Below are positions 18,501-28,120 of a stretch of 32,783 bases of DNA, piece by piece (positions within the stretch are counted from its first letter, which is position 1; every line of letters begins with the position of its first letter). The stretch covers positions 1 through 32,783 of the forward strand of contig USAL01000009.1 in the NCBI GenBank assembly GCA_900552545.1, written 5' to 3'. The notes under the pieces are model-generated. The model ran no database searches and was not told the DNA's origin. It saw only the letters and a program-made list of their open reading frames with translations. The position numbers were made by a program, and so were the translations under genes. This DNA is from an uncultured Sutterella sp. Lineage in GTDB: Bacteria; Pseudomonadota; Gammaproteobacteria; Burkholderiales; Burkholderiaceae_F.

Positions 18501-20204
18501 CTACCAGGTGACGACCAGCTGCAGGTCGGCTCGTGCCGAATTGACGTGAACGTCGTCGGCAAGACTGCGCTTTAACGGGAATGAGGCGGTAAAGGCGAGC
18601 CTTGCCCCATCAAAAAGCGGCCACTGCAGTCCGCAGCCCGCCGAGGCGAGGCTCTTTTCAAGACTCGTGCGGCTGCCCCAGAGGCGCCCGTAGTCGACAA
18701 AGCCGAAAAGCCACGTGCCTTCGCCCAGAATGGGGTAGCCCGCCTCAAGGCTCACCGTCAGCCCCTCTTCGGCGGCAATGAGGTCGTTGTCGTAGCCCCG
18801 CACGCCCGAGGCGTGCCCGAGATAGAAGTAGTCGGTCGAGTTGAGCGCGTCGCCGCCCAATGTCGCCTGCCAGCGGGCGTTGAATGAAACTGCGGCGCCG
18901 CCCGAAAATGCCTGCCGGGCGCTCAGGCTGCCGGTGAGAAGGCTGTAGCTGCCAGAGAGATCAAAGACGTTTTCCTCGACCCGGTGCCGCGACAGGGCAA
19001 GGGTGCCCGCGGCGTAGGCGCGATCGGAGAAAACCAGCGCATCGACGCCCGCGGTGTAGAGATCAATGTCGGTGTCCGAGATCGTCACGTCGCCGAACAT
19101 CGACGAGCTCGAGCCCTGACGCCCCCATTCGCCCCAGAGCGTGAAGCGCGCGTTCTAACTCACGTAGACGGGGTGCTCAAGGCGCAGGCTTGCCAAATAG
19201 GAGTCGCCCGAGACGTCGTAGTCGGCCGAGGGGCCGTCGACGACCTCCACGTCGCCGAAACTGATCGAGGCCGAAAGCTTCGTGCCGTAGGCGTTCAAGG
19301 GCAGCGCATAGGCGGCCATGGCGCTCTTGCTGCCTTCGCTTGCAAGGCCCAGAATCGTGAAGCTGTCGCGCAGGCCCAGAACGCTGCGGTTGGTGATGCT
19401 TGCGCCCGCACGGGGCCTGCCGGTCGATTTGCTGCCGACGGTGTCGGCAAAGATGGATGCCGTCCAGCGCGGGGGCTCCGTGACGTCGATGCGGTAGGCC
19501 GTGCTCATCGGCTCGTCGCCAGCGCTGATGTCGATCTTGAGCGCGACGTCGTGGGTCATGTTGAAGCGCACGAGCGCATCGATCATGTCGCGGTAGTTGG
19601 CGACCTTGCCCTTTTCAAAGTCAAAGGCAGAGAGAATGAAATCTTCGTTCGTGCTGTCGTTGCCTGCAACCGAGGTTTTCGACGTGCGGCCTTCGATGAG
19701 GGTGATTTCAAGATGGCCGTTGCGGATGCGCTGGGGCTTGACCACGGCCTGACAGACGACGTAGCCGCGTGCGCGGTAGGCCTCGTTGACGGCGTTGAGA
19801 ATGTCGGCGATTTCGTGAGCCTCAATCGTGCGGCCGATCCAGGGCGCCACGGTCCGGTTGAATTCGTCGTCGGTGAGAACCTGGCTCGGCGTATGCCCGA
19901 TTGAGTTCACCGTCAGGCGAAAGCCTACGGCGGGCGGCTCGGCCTCCTGCTTTTGGGGAGTCGTCGGCTGCGCCTTGCGGCTTTCCATCTCCCGCAGCTC
20001 CTGCCGCAGGCGTCCGCGCTCGACGTCGTCCTGAAGCTGGCGCAGCTCGCGCGCGGGAAGATTCGTGGGAAGAACCTGAGCGGACAATTGCGGCGCCTGA
20101 AGGCCGCAGGCGGCCAGAACGAGCACTGCGCAAAACCCCGCACGTCGTGCAGTTGGTGCAGTTGGTGCAGTCGGCGCACTTCGGGTGTACGGCTTCTTCG
20201 GCAT
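18501..20204 (-). pseudogene. TpsB/ShlB/FhaC-type outer-membrane transporter interrupted by an in-frame TAG
   Basis: This is the outer-membrane partner that would secrete the adjacent adhesin. The start at 20204 gives MPKKPYTRS, then a hydrophobic signal segment ending near QLSAQ. A Gln/Arg-rich linker follows, then a POTRA domain (about residues 75-160, containing YRARGYVV and EITLIEGR). The 16-strand barrel region carries the conserved loop LGHASGVRGYDNDL and ends in VVTW, an aromatic terminal residue typical of outer-membrane barrels. Codon 350 (19155-19157) is TAG. The same frame then continues cleanly for 217 codons (NARFTLWGEWGRQG...), so this is a single nonsense codon and not a frameshift. 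The total of 567 codons suits the family. The gene ends 140 bp before the adhesin gene and is probably co-transcribed with it. It may be a recent null allele, a read-through gene or a sequence error. Confidence 0.85.
20147..20173 (-). repeat. Three 9-bp tandem repeats in the transporter signal peptide
   Basis: GTGCAGTTG occurs twice and is followed by GTGCAGTCG. On the coding strand this gives Ala-Pro-Thr repeated three times (SAPTAPTAPTA) in the n-region of the signal peptide. The unit is a multiple of three, so slippage would lengthen or shorten the peptide without breaking the frame. Confidence 0.7.
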
Positions 20205-20209
20205 AAGCT

Positions 20210-20216
20210 CCCCCCC
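20210..20216 (-). promoter_or_regulatory. Ribosome binding site of the transporter gene inside a G7 tract
   Basis: Read on the coding strand, AAGGGGGGGAGCTT precedes ATG at 20204. The purine run decides this start over an upstream in-frame start at 20429, which would put the signal peptide far from the N-terminus. The Shine-Dalgarno core lies in a 7-G homopolymer, so slippage would change the spacing between ribosome site and start codon. Confidence 0.6.
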
Positions 20217-20331
20217 TTGACCGCGGGCAATCAGACCCATGGTCTTATCATACATCCCGCCGCCTCTGCCGCCCTCCCTCTTTCGACATTCTCCGACCGA
20301 CGCTCCCCCCTCTTTGCCGACCTGCCGATTT

Positions 20332-20350
20332 GCGGCCTGCGGCAGGCCGC
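20332..20350. other. 9-bp inverted repeat in the transporter leader
   Basis: GCGGCCTGC and GCAGGCCGC are separated by a single G, forming a near-perfect palindrome about 130 bp upstream of the transporter start and downstream of the tRNA-Phe terminator. It could be an operator or an mRNA leader hairpin. I see no well-placed pair of -35 and -10 boxes for the transporter. TATGAT at 20247-20252 (minus strand) is the best -10 candidate. Confidence 0.35.
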
Positions 20351-20402
20351 CGATCCCGTCGAAGCCCTCCGACAAAAAACGAGGACAAAATCGCAAGGCA
20401 AC

Positions 20403-20434
20403 AAAAAACCGCGAGCTCTTGTCGAGCATCGCGG
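20403..20434 (-). terminator. Rho-independent terminator after tRNA-Phe
   Basis: On the minus strand CCGCGA (read from 20434) pairs with TCGCGG (ending at 20409), extended by GCTC/GAGC with a one-base bulge, and is followed by TTTTTT (20408-20403). It lies 41 nt past the tRNA-Phe CCA end. It separates the tRNA from the secretion genes downstream on the same strand, so those genes probably have their own promoter. Confidence 0.85.
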
Positions 20435-20474
20435 TCTTGCGTCGGCTGCCTTGCGTTTTTCGCGGGCAAAAAAA

Positions 20475-20550
<76 letters not shown>

Positions 20551-20565
20551 ACGCGAGAGATCGGA

Positions 20566-20594
20566 ACTATACCGACGTTTTTTCGTTTTGGCAA
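20566..20594 (-). promoter_or_regulatory. Sigma-70 promoter of tRNA-Phe
   Basis: On the minus strand TTGCCA (20594-20589) and TATAGT (20571-20566) are separated by exactly 17 bp. The -10 box lies 15 bp before the mature tRNA 5' end. An A-rich stretch precedes the -35 box, as in an UP element. Confidence 0.85.
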
Positions 20595-20742
20595 GTCCCT
20601 TTTTCTTTTTTCTTCTTTTCTTCATTTTTTCCGTCTCGCCCGCTTGCCTACAATTTGTCGGGCGTGCCGGGAACACTCCCCTTTTTGCACCCTTCACCCC
20701 TTTTTTGCAGTCCCTGTCGTCAACCCTTCTGCCGGCGCGAAC

Positions 20743-22059
20743 ATGGAATTTGTCGTCGTTGCGCTTTTCTGCGTCTTTCTGGCCGCGTGCGTTGCCGCCG
20801 GCCAATCGGTCTTTCTGGCCATGTGCGCCGGGCTTGTGCTCTTCGTGCTCTACGGACTGTGGCGGGGCTGCCGGGCGCGCGAGCTTGCCGCAAGCGCCTT
20901 TGCGGGCGTCAGGCTCGTCTGGCCCGTGATCCTGATCCTGATGCTCATCGGCATCATTTCGGCCGCCTGGCGCGCCTCGGGCACGATCGCCTGCATCGTC
21001 GCCTGGGCCGCGGGCATCGTGAGCCCCGAGTGGCTGCTCATTCTTGCCTTCTGGTGCAACGCGCTCATGTCCTTTCTCACGGGCACGTCGTTCGGCACCG
21101 TGAGCATCATGGGCGTGGTGTTCATGTCGATCGGCCATGCGGTCGGCGCCGACCCGGTGATCATGGCCGGAGCCATCGTCTCGGGCATCTACTTCGGCGA
21201 CCGCTGCTCGCCGATGTCTTCGAGCGCCGTGTTCGTGGCGGCCGTCACCGGCACCTCGCTCTACGAGAACCTGGGCCGGATGCTTCTCACCGGCGCCGTC
21301 CCGTTTGCCGCGGCAAGCCTTGCGTAATTCTTCATCGGCATGTTCGACCATCCGCAGACGGTCGACACGAGCGCCGTGCGCGCGCTCATGGCAGGCGAAT
21401 TCTCGCTTTCGGCCTGGTCGCTGCTGCCGGTGGCCGCGTTGGGGCTTCTTGCCTTTCGCCGCATCAAGCTGCCCATCGTCATGCTCGTGTCGATTGCCGC
21501 TGCGGCCGCAGTCGCCCTCGTGCACGAGGGCCTGACGGCCGAAGCCTTCCTTTCGGCGGTGCTTTCCGGCTACAGCGCCCGCGACGCGCAGCTAGCGGCA
21601 ATGATGAACGGCGGCGGCGCGGCCTCGATGCTTGCCGTGTGCGGCATCGCCGCGGTCTCGGCCTCGTTTTCGGGCATCTTTCGCGTCACCGGGCTTCTGG
21701 CGCCCTTCAAGTGCCACGTCGCGGGGCTTGCCCGCGTCGCCTCCCCGATGGGCGCGATGATTGCGGCGGCCATCGGGGCCGCGATGCTTGCCTGCAACCA
21801 GCTTCTTGGCGTCATGCTCACGCGCGATCTCTGCGAGGATCTCTACGACCGCAAGCGACTTGCGATCGGGCTTGAGAACACGAGCATCGTGATCGCCGGG
21901 CTCGTGCCCTGGTCGATTGCGAGTTCCGTGCCGCTTGAGACGCTTGCGGCCCCCGCCTCGTGCCTTCTCTACGCCTTCTACGTGTGGCTTCTGCCGCTTT
22001 GGTCGCTTGCCGCACAGGCGCTTCCCGCCGGGCGCGCAAGAAGCGCCCTAGGCGTTTGA
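20743..22059 (+). pseudogene. NhaC-family Na+/H+ antiporter interrupted by an in-frame TAA
   Basis: Integral inner-membrane protein with about 11-12 hydrophobic segments, expected to exchange sodium for protons. The start MEFVVVALFCVFLAA opens directly into a membrane segment. GTSFGTVSIMG and GIYFGDRCSPMSSSA (about residues 128-170) match the conserved core of the NhaC antiporter family. Codon 195 (21325-21327) is TAA within a hydrophobic segment (AAASLA-stop-FFIGMF). The same frame continues for 243 codons to TGA. Full length (439 codons) is normal for the family, so only this codon is wrong. The next ATG (21340) has no Shine-Dalgarno sequence, so independent translation of the second half looks unlikely. 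TACAAT at 20649-20654 is a possible -10 box. Substrate is inferred from family only. Confidence 0.85.
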
Positions 22060-22074
22060 GGCGCCTCCAGGGCG
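22044..22074 (+). terminator. Stem-loop overlapping the antiporter stop codon
   Basis: CGCCCT (22044-22049) pairs with AGGGCG (22069-22074), with an inner AGGCG/CGCCT stem. The TGA stop lies in the loop region. The following bases are GAAAAG rather than a T-run, so termination strength is doubtful. Confidence 0.35.
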
Positions 22075-22169
22075 GAAAAGACGCCTCATGAATCACTCCG
22101 CATTGCCCCCTTTTGGGCACGCTGTCGGCATTCGCGCAACCCTTAAGATTTTCAAAACCTTACATTTTT

Positions 22170-22175
22170 TATAAT
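22170..22175 (+). promoter_or_regulatory. Candidate -10 box for hemA
   Basis: A perfect TATAAT lies in an AT-rich island (22142-22190) within otherwise GC-rich DNA, 160 bp before the hemA start. No good -35 box sits 17 bp upstream; TTTTCA at 22149-22154 has a 15-bp spacer. The gap 22060-22334 holds nothing else that I recognise. Confidence 0.5.
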
Positions 22176-22334
22176 TCGCTTTTCACGCAACCTCCGTCCT
22201 CGCGGCCGGAGGCGGCATCGGCATGCGCGAAAGCCTGCTGCCGATTCGATGCGCGCCCCCGTTTTCGGGCGCCGTCGTCCCTTGTGCCGCCTCAAGCCCC
22301 GGGCGTTTTTCTCGTACCCCAAACGTCTTCCGTC

Positions 22335-23624
22335 ATGCAGCTTCTTTGCCTAGGCCTCAATCACACGACCGCTCCGCTGTCGGTGCGCGAACGCGTCGCC
22401 TTCGGCGCCGAAGAGATCGAAAGCGCCATTGCAACCATCAAGGAGCGCCTGGCCGTTGCCGATCACGGCGGACTGACGGAGGCCATGATTCTCTCAACGT
22501 GCAACCGCACCGAGATCTATGCCGCGGTAAGCGACCCGGAAACCGCCGGCAATGAGCTGTGCCGTCTCATCGAGGAGATGAAGTCGGTGTCGGCCGCCCA
22601 GTTCGAGCCCCACACCTACCGCTACGTGCAAAGCGAGGCCGCGCGCCACATCTACCGCGTGGTCTCGGGCATCGACTCGATGGTGCTCGGCGAGACGCAG
22701 ATCGTGGGCCAGTTCAAGAAGGCCGTGCAGATGGCCCGCGAGGCCAAGGGCCTCGGGCTCATGCTCAACCACCTCTTTCAGGACGCCTTCACGGTCGCCA
22801 AGGAGGTGCGCTCGACGACGGCGATCGGCTCAAGCTCGGTGAGCCTTGCCGCCGCGGCCGTGCGTCTGTCGATGCGCCTCTTCGGCCGGCTTTCCGAGTC
22901 AAACATCCTCTTTGTGGGCGCAGGCGAAATGATTGAGTTGTGCCTTGCGCACTTCTCGGCGCAGACGCCCAAGTCGATCACGGTGGCCAACCGCTCGATC
23001 GACCGCGGCCAGAATCTCGCCGCGCGCTTTAACGGCAAGGCGATCCGCCTGCAGGATCTGCCCGAGCAGATCGCCAGCTACGACATCATCGTGAGCTGCA
23101 CGGCCTCGGCGCTGCCCATCATCGGGCTCGGCATGATCGAGCGCGCGATCAAGGAGCGCCGCCACCGTCCGATCTGCATTGTCGATCTCGCGGTGCCGCG
23201 CGACGTCGAAGCCGAGGTCTCGCGCTTGGACGACGTCTACGTCTACTCGATGGACGAGTTGGGCGCCGTCGTGCAGTCCGGCCGCGAAAGCCGCCAGGCC
23301 GCCGTGATCGAAGCCGAAAGCATCATCACGCTGCGCGTGCACGCCTTCGAGTCGTGGCTTGCCATGCGCGCGGCCGTGCCTGCCATCAGCCGCATCCGCT
23401 CGCGGGCCGCGCACATGCGCCAGGAACTCGTCGCCTTGGCCGAGCACCAGATTTCGCGCGGCGCCGACGTGCACGAAGTGCTCGATCAGCTCACCAAGAC
23501 GCTCACCCACAAGCTCATCCATGATCCGACCGTGCTTCTGCGCGACGCCGAAGGGCTCACGCTTGAGGAGCGCCAGCACATGACGACGATCGTGGGCCAC
23601 TTCTTCGAAAGCCGCGGCTACTAG
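22335..23624 (+). CDS. hemA: Glutamyl-tRNA reductase
   Basis: Reduces glutamyl-tRNA-Glu to glutamate-1-semialdehyde with NADPH, the first committed step of C5-pathway haem synthesis in the cytoplasm. The start MQLLCLGLNHTTAPLSVRER matches the family N-terminus. STCNRTEIYA carries the catalytic Cys56. SMVLGETQIVGQFK is the conserved substrate-site loop, followed by the NADPH domain with FVGAGEMIEL (about 195-204). AVPRDVEAEV and a C-terminal dimerisation helix complete it. At 429 aa it is of normal length. No Shine-Dalgarno sequence is evident, so the start rests on homology. It heads the hemA-prfA-prmC cluster usual in beta- and gammaproteobacteria. It ends in TAG, and the frame then stays open all the way into prfA. 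Confidence 0.97.
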   Translation: MQLLCLGLNHTTAPLSVRERVAFGAEEIESAIATIKERLAVADHGGLTEAMILSTCNRTEIYAAVSDPETAGNELCRLIEEMKSVSAAQFEPHTYRYVQSEAARHIYRVVSGIDSMVLGETQIVGQFKKAVQMAREAKGLGLMLNHLFQDAFTVAKEVRSTTAIGSSSVSLAAAAVRLSMRLFGRLSESNILFVGAGEMIELCLAHFSAQTPKSITVANRSIDRGQNLAARFNGKAIRLQDLPEQIASYDIIVSCTASALPIIGLGMIERAIKERRHRPICIVDLAVPRDVEAEVSRLDDVYVYSMDELGAVVQSGRESRQAAVIEAESIITLRVHAFESWLAMRAAVPAISRIRSRAAHMRQELVALAEHQISRGADVHEVLDQLTKTLTHKLIHDPTVLLRDAEGLTLEERQHMTTIVGHFFESRGY

Positions 23625-24011
23625 CCGCTGCGGCGGCCCCCAATCCCCCAACAACCTTTGTGCCGCCTTTGGAATCGCAAGCCTCCTTTTTCGGCATTCC
23701 GAAGGCGCGCTCAGGGCGCCGATGACGTTTTCGACGTCCCGCGGCAAAAGCCGCCTGCCGTGGAATCTTTTCCCGGCATTGCTCAGATTTCCTCAAATTT
23801 CCTCAGAAATGAGCGCGGGCGGCTAAACTTTTTCCTTTGCAGGATTTTTCCGAAGATCTTTCGTGATCGGGCCATTGCGGCAAAGCAAGCCGAAGGCGCT
23901 TTGATACCGTCCTCCGATCACACTCTCCGCGCGCCGCACGCCGCCCAAAAGCCCGCTGAAAGGGCCATGAGGGCCCACGGCGGCCGGCGCGCCACCACTG
24001 CCACACTTGTC
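23625..24011 (+). other. 387-bp hemA-prfA gap, open in the shared frame
   Basis: The gap is unusually long for this cluster. It has no convincing promoter and no terminator. hemA and prfA are in the same frame, and the 129 codons between the hemA TAG and the prfA ATG contain no stop. The predicted peptide has no recognisable domain. A direct repeat ATTTCCTCA occurs at 23787 and 23797. GCTCAGATTT (23781-23790) can pair with AAATGAGC (23807-23814) to form a bulged hairpin. I treat it as untranslated spacer unless read-through is shown. Confidence 0.5.
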
Positions 24012-25088
<1,077 letters not shown>

Positions 25089-25091
25089 GGC

Positions 25092-25922
25092 ATGACTGAC
25101 ACCGTCGGGACTCTTCTTGCCGCCGCAGCCGGGCGCGCCCCGCGAAGCGACGCGCGCCGGGTGCTCGCGCACCTTCTGAAAACGACGAAGGAGCGCCTCA
25201 TCATGCACCCGGAGCTGGAGGTCGCCCCCGAGGTGAAGGCGGCCTATCTCGAGGCGCTTGAAAAAATCTCGCGCGGCTGCCCCGTTGCCTACGTCACGGG
25301 CGTGCGCGAGTTCTACGGCAGGCCCTTTGCGGTCACGCCCGACGTGCTTGTGCCGAGACCCGACACCGAAACCCTCGTCGAGGAGGCGATCGCCCTCATC
25401 AAGCACGAGGGCGCAAAAATCGTTCTTGATCTCGGCACCGGCAGCGGCATCATCGCCGTGACGCTTGCGCTTGAAGCGCCGGAAACGACCGTCACCGCCA
25501 CCGATGAAAGTCCCGCGGCGCTGGCGGTTGCGCGCGGCAACGCCCAAAGGCTCGGTGCGAGAGTTTCCTTTTTCGAAGGCTCGTGGTTTGACGCCCTGGC
25601 GCAAGAGGGCGCGCCGCAAAGTTTCAACCTCATCGTCTCCAACCCGCCCTACATTGATCCCGCCGACAGCCACATGGCGGCGCTTTCCTTTGAGCCGCGC
25701 GGGGCGCTTACCGACGAAGTCGACGGACTGCAGGATCTCAGGGCCATCATCGAGCGCGCGCCGCAGCACCTTGCCGCGGGCGGGGTCCTACTACTTGAGC
25801 ACGGCTACGATCAGGGAGAGGCCGTGCGCGCCATGCTTTCTGCGGCGGGCTTTGAAGACGTGCGCACCGTCCAGGATCTCGCGGGCAACGACCGCGTCTC
25901 GGGCGGCAGACGGCGCCCGTAA
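25092..25922 (+). CDS. prmC: Release factor glutamine methyltransferase
   Basis: Transfers a methyl group from S-adenosylmethionine to the glutamine of the GGQ motif in RF1 and RF2, raising release activity. The N-terminal helical domain includes PVAYVTGVREFYGRPF. VLVPRPDTE follows, then SAM motif I DLGTGSG (113-119) and the catalytic NPPY (184-187, SNPPYIDP). The C-terminal region includes FEPRGALTDEVDGL and LLLEHGYDQGE. Length of 276 aa is usual. It begins 3 nt after the prfA stop and is almost certainly co-transcribed and translationally coupled. It ends in TAA, with no clear terminator after it. Confidence 0.97.
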   Translation: MTDTVGTLLAAAAGRAPRSDARRVLAHLLKTTKERLIMHPELEVAPEVKAAYLEALEKISRGCPVAYVTGVREFYGRPFAVTPDVLVPRPDTETLVEEAIALIKHEGAKIVLDLGTGSGIIAVTLALEAPETTVTATDESPAALAVARGNAQRLGARVSFFEGSWFDALAQEGAPQSFNLIVSNPPYIDPADSHMAALSFEPRGALTDEVDGLQDLRAIIERAPQHLAAGGVLLLEHGYDQGEAVRAMLSAAGFEDVRTVQDLAGNDRVSGGRRRP

Positions 25923-26004
25923 AAAACCTTCATAAAGACCCCTCGAAAAACGCCCATCGTGAACTGTCCCCACTTTGCGAGACAGATTTTTGATCAATCG
26001 GGCG

Positions 26005-26033
26005 TTCAAGCCTGTCGTCGAAGGTGCGACAAT
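26005..26033 (+). promoter_or_regulatory. Possible promoter of the MFS gene
   Basis: TTCAAG (26005-26010) and GACAAT (26028-26033) are 17 bp apart, 58 bp before the chosen start. Both boxes are imperfect. The adjacent 25923-26004 stretch is AT-richer than its surroundings but has no other signal that I recognise. Confidence 0.3.
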
Positions 26034-26091
26034 GTTCGAAGCCCGCATCCGGCAGCGTCGGTTTATGCGCCGCTTCGGGCCGGGGGTCTCC

Positions 26092-27273
26092 ATGCACAAG
26101 CTTTTCATCTATCTCGTCTCGCTCGGGCATTTTGCGGTTGATCTTGCGCCCGGCGCGCTTCCAGCCATCCTTCCCTTTCTCGTCCTGCACAACGGCATCA
26201 GCTACACCCAGGTCGCAGGACTCATGTTCGCATCCTCATGCCTTGCCTCGGTACTGCAGCCCGTCTTCGGCTACTGGGCCGACAAGAGCTCGCGGCACTG
26301 GTTCATCGGCGCAGGCATCGCCATGAGCGGCCTGGGGCTCGGGCTCACCGGACTCTTTACGAACTACTGGGCGATCTTTGCGGCGATCACCGTCATGGGC
26401 GTAGGCACCTCGCTCTTTCATCCCGAGGGCGCGCGCATCGTCAACCGCGCCGCGCGCGAAAGCCGCGCCACCGGCATGGGCATTTTCTCCGTGGGCGGCA
26501 ACGCGGGCTTCGGGCTTGCGCCGCTTCTGGCGGCTGCGGCCTTGACGACCTGGGGCGCACCGGGAACCCTTGTCTTTGCCGTCTTCGGTGTCGCCATGGC
26601 GCTTGTCATGTTCTGGCTCGTGCCGCAGCAGTTTCGCCGCCTTGAGGGCGCAGACAGCGCGTCGGCGGCCTCAGGGAAAGTTCAACCTGAGCGCACGGGC
26701 GACAACGACTGGCACGCCTTTGCAAGGCTCACGGTCGTCATCTTCTGCCGCAGCGTCGCGCTCACGGGACTTCTCGCGTTTCTGCCGCTTTTCTGCATTC
26801 ATCGCTTCGGCATTACGGAAGCCTTTTCAAGCACCCTGATCTCGTTTCTGTGCATTGCCGGAGCCGTCATGACGGTCGCTGGCGGCTGGCTTACCGACCG
26901 CTTGGGCCTTGTACGGGCCTGCAGGCTCGGCTACCTCACCATGGCGCCCGCCTTTGCGCTCATTCTCGCCGCACCCTCCGTGGGCTGGATCTTTCCGGTC
27001 ATGATCCTCGCAAGCTTTGCCTTAAACGGCACCTACGCGGCCTTCGTCGTGCTGGGCCAAAGCTACCTCGCGCGCAACGTGGGGCTAGCCTCGGGCGTCA
27101 CGCTCGGGCTTTCGGCAAGCCTGGGCGGGATCTTTACGCCGCTCATCGGCCTTGCGGCCGACGCCTGGGGGATCGAGTCGGTGATGTTCATCCTCACCGG
27201 CATCGGCGTTCTCTGCGCGGCGGCGACCTTCTCGCTTCCGGAGCCGCGGGAGAGAAACGCTTGCGGGGTATGA
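26092..27273 (+). CDS. MFS efflux transporter, fosmidomycin-resistance (Fsr) type
   Basis: Inner-membrane major facilitator with about 12 transmembrane segments in two halves, joined by a hydrophilic loop near residues 190-215 (GADSASAASGKVQPERTGDN). Features typical of Fsr-like exporters are HFAVDLAPGALPAILPF in helix 1, LQPVFGYWADKSSRHW after helix 2, GTSLFHPEGAR, and GIFSVGGNAGFGLAPLLAA. GGWLTDRLG in the second half is the MFS motif-A copy. The start at 26092 (MHKLFIYLVSLGHF) is chosen because it begins just before helix 1 and is preceded by GGGGGT; upstream in-frame starts at 25975, 26032 and 26065 only add basic residues. Length 393 aa fits the family. Expected to export small molecules by proton antiport; the real substrate is unknown. 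Confidence 0.88.
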   Translation: MHKLFIYLVSLGHFAVDLAPGALPAILPFLVLHNGISYTQVAGLMFASSCLASVLQPVFGYWADKSSRHWFIGAGIAMSGLGLGLTGLFTNYWAIFAAITVMGVGTSLFHPEGARIVNRAARESRATGMGIFSVGGNAGFGLAPLLAAAALTTWGAPGTLVFAVFGVAMALVMFWLVPQQFRRLEGADSASAASGKVQPERTGDNDWHAFARLTVVIFCRSVALTGLLAFLPLFCIHRFGITEAFSSTLISFLCIAGAVMTVAGGWLTDRLGLVRACRLGYLTMAPAFALILAAPSVGWIFPVMILASFALNGTYAAFVVLGQSYLARNVGLASGVTLGLSASLGGIFTPLIGLAADAWGIESVMFILTGIGVLCAAATFSLPEPRERNACGV

Positions 27274-27340
27274 GCGCAAAGCCTTGCGATGCGCTGCGTT
27301 AAACTCGCTCAAACTGCGCCGCGCGGCAGGAAAAAGACGA

Positions 27341-27379
27341 CAAGGGCAAGAGTGAAAGGCATCTTGCCGGAAGCCCTTG
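27341..27379 (+). other. Two mutually exclusive hairpins between MFS and nitroreductase genes
   Basis: CAAGGGC (27341-27347) can pair with GCCCTTG (27373-27379), while the overlapping GGCAAGA (27345-27351) can pair with TCTTGCC (27362-27368). The structures share bases and cannot both form. No T-run follows. This could be a terminator remnant or a leader switch for the nitroreductase. The rest of 27274-27438 shows no clear promoter. Confidence 0.3.
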
Positions 27380-27438
27380 CCAGAACCTTTTGCGCGGCGC
27401 GCATGGAATTGAAATTGTTTTTCTAGGAACTCATCGAG

Positions 27439-28095
27439 ATGAACCGCAACGACGTTCTTTCCATCGTCCGCAACCGCTACACGACCAAGCACTACGATCC
27501 GGCCAAGGCCGTCTCCGAAGAGGACTTCAACGCCCTCCTCGAAGTGCTGCGCCTGTCGCCCTCGTCGGTCAACTCCCAGCCCTGGGAGTTCTTCATCGCC
27601 CGCACGCCTGCGGGCCGCGACAAGCTCATGCCCGCCATCCCAGACTTCAACCGCGCGCGCGTGGCCGACGCAAGCCACCTCATCGTTTTTGCCGTGCATG
27701 AAAAGCTCGACGAGCAGTACCTGCAGGATCTGCTCGCGCAGGAAGTGGCCGACGGCCGCTACGCCAACAAGGAAGCCTCTCAGGGACAGGACGCAGGACG
27801 CCGCCACTTCGTGGGGCTGCACAGCGTGAGCACCGAGGAGTGCTTGAGCTGGCAGATGCGCCAGGCCTACATCGCGCAGGGCTTCATTCTTTTTGCCGCG
27901 GCCGCCATGGGCATCGACTCGACGCCGATCGAAGGCGCGGACTTCGACAAGATCGACGAAATCCTCGGCCTGCGCGCCAAGGGGCTCAGAAGCTGCTTTG
28001 CCGTGAGCCTGGGCTACCGTGCAGCCGACGACTCGAACGCCTCGCGCCCAAAGTCGCGTTGGAGCGCCGAACGCATCTTCCACGAAATCGCCTGA
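27439..28095 (+). CDS. NfsB-type NAD(P)H nitroreductase / flavin oxidoreductase
   Basis: Cytoplasmic FMN-dependent oxidoreductase, probably a dimer, that reduces nitro compounds, quinones or pteridines with NAD(P)H. The N-terminus RNRYTTKHYDP contains the FMN-phosphate-binding R-R-S/T-like element. Further family features are LSPSSVNSQPWEF, ADASHLIVFAV, QEVADGRYAN, the ATP-like helix MRQAYIAQGFILFAAAAMGIDSTPIEG, and the C-terminal DDSNASRPKSRW. Length 218 aa matches E. coli NfsB (217). AGGA lies about 11 nt before the ATG. The Nif3-like gene starts 25 nt downstream, so the two are likely co-transcribed. Physiological substrate is not shown by the sequence. Confidence 0.92.
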   Translation: MNRNDVLSIVRNRYTTKHYDPAKAVSEEDFNALLEVLRLSPSSVNSQPWEFFIARTPAGRDKLMPAIPDFNRARVADASHLIVFAVHEKLDEQYLQDLLAQEVADGRYANKEASQGQDAGRRHFVGLHSVSTEECLSWQMRQAYIAQGFILFAAAAMGIDSTPIEGADFDKIDEILGLRAKGLRSCFAVSLGYRAADDSNASRPKSRWSAERIFHEIA

Positions 28096-28120
28096 TGCCG
28101 GCAGCCGCAAGGAAACGGAT

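Noticed and set aside
19155..19157. UAG as a pyrrolysine codon in the transporter
   Set aside because: No pyl genes are visible, pyrrolysine is rare outside certain archaea and a few bacteria, and several genes here end in UAG. A plain nonsense codon, read-through or error is more likely.
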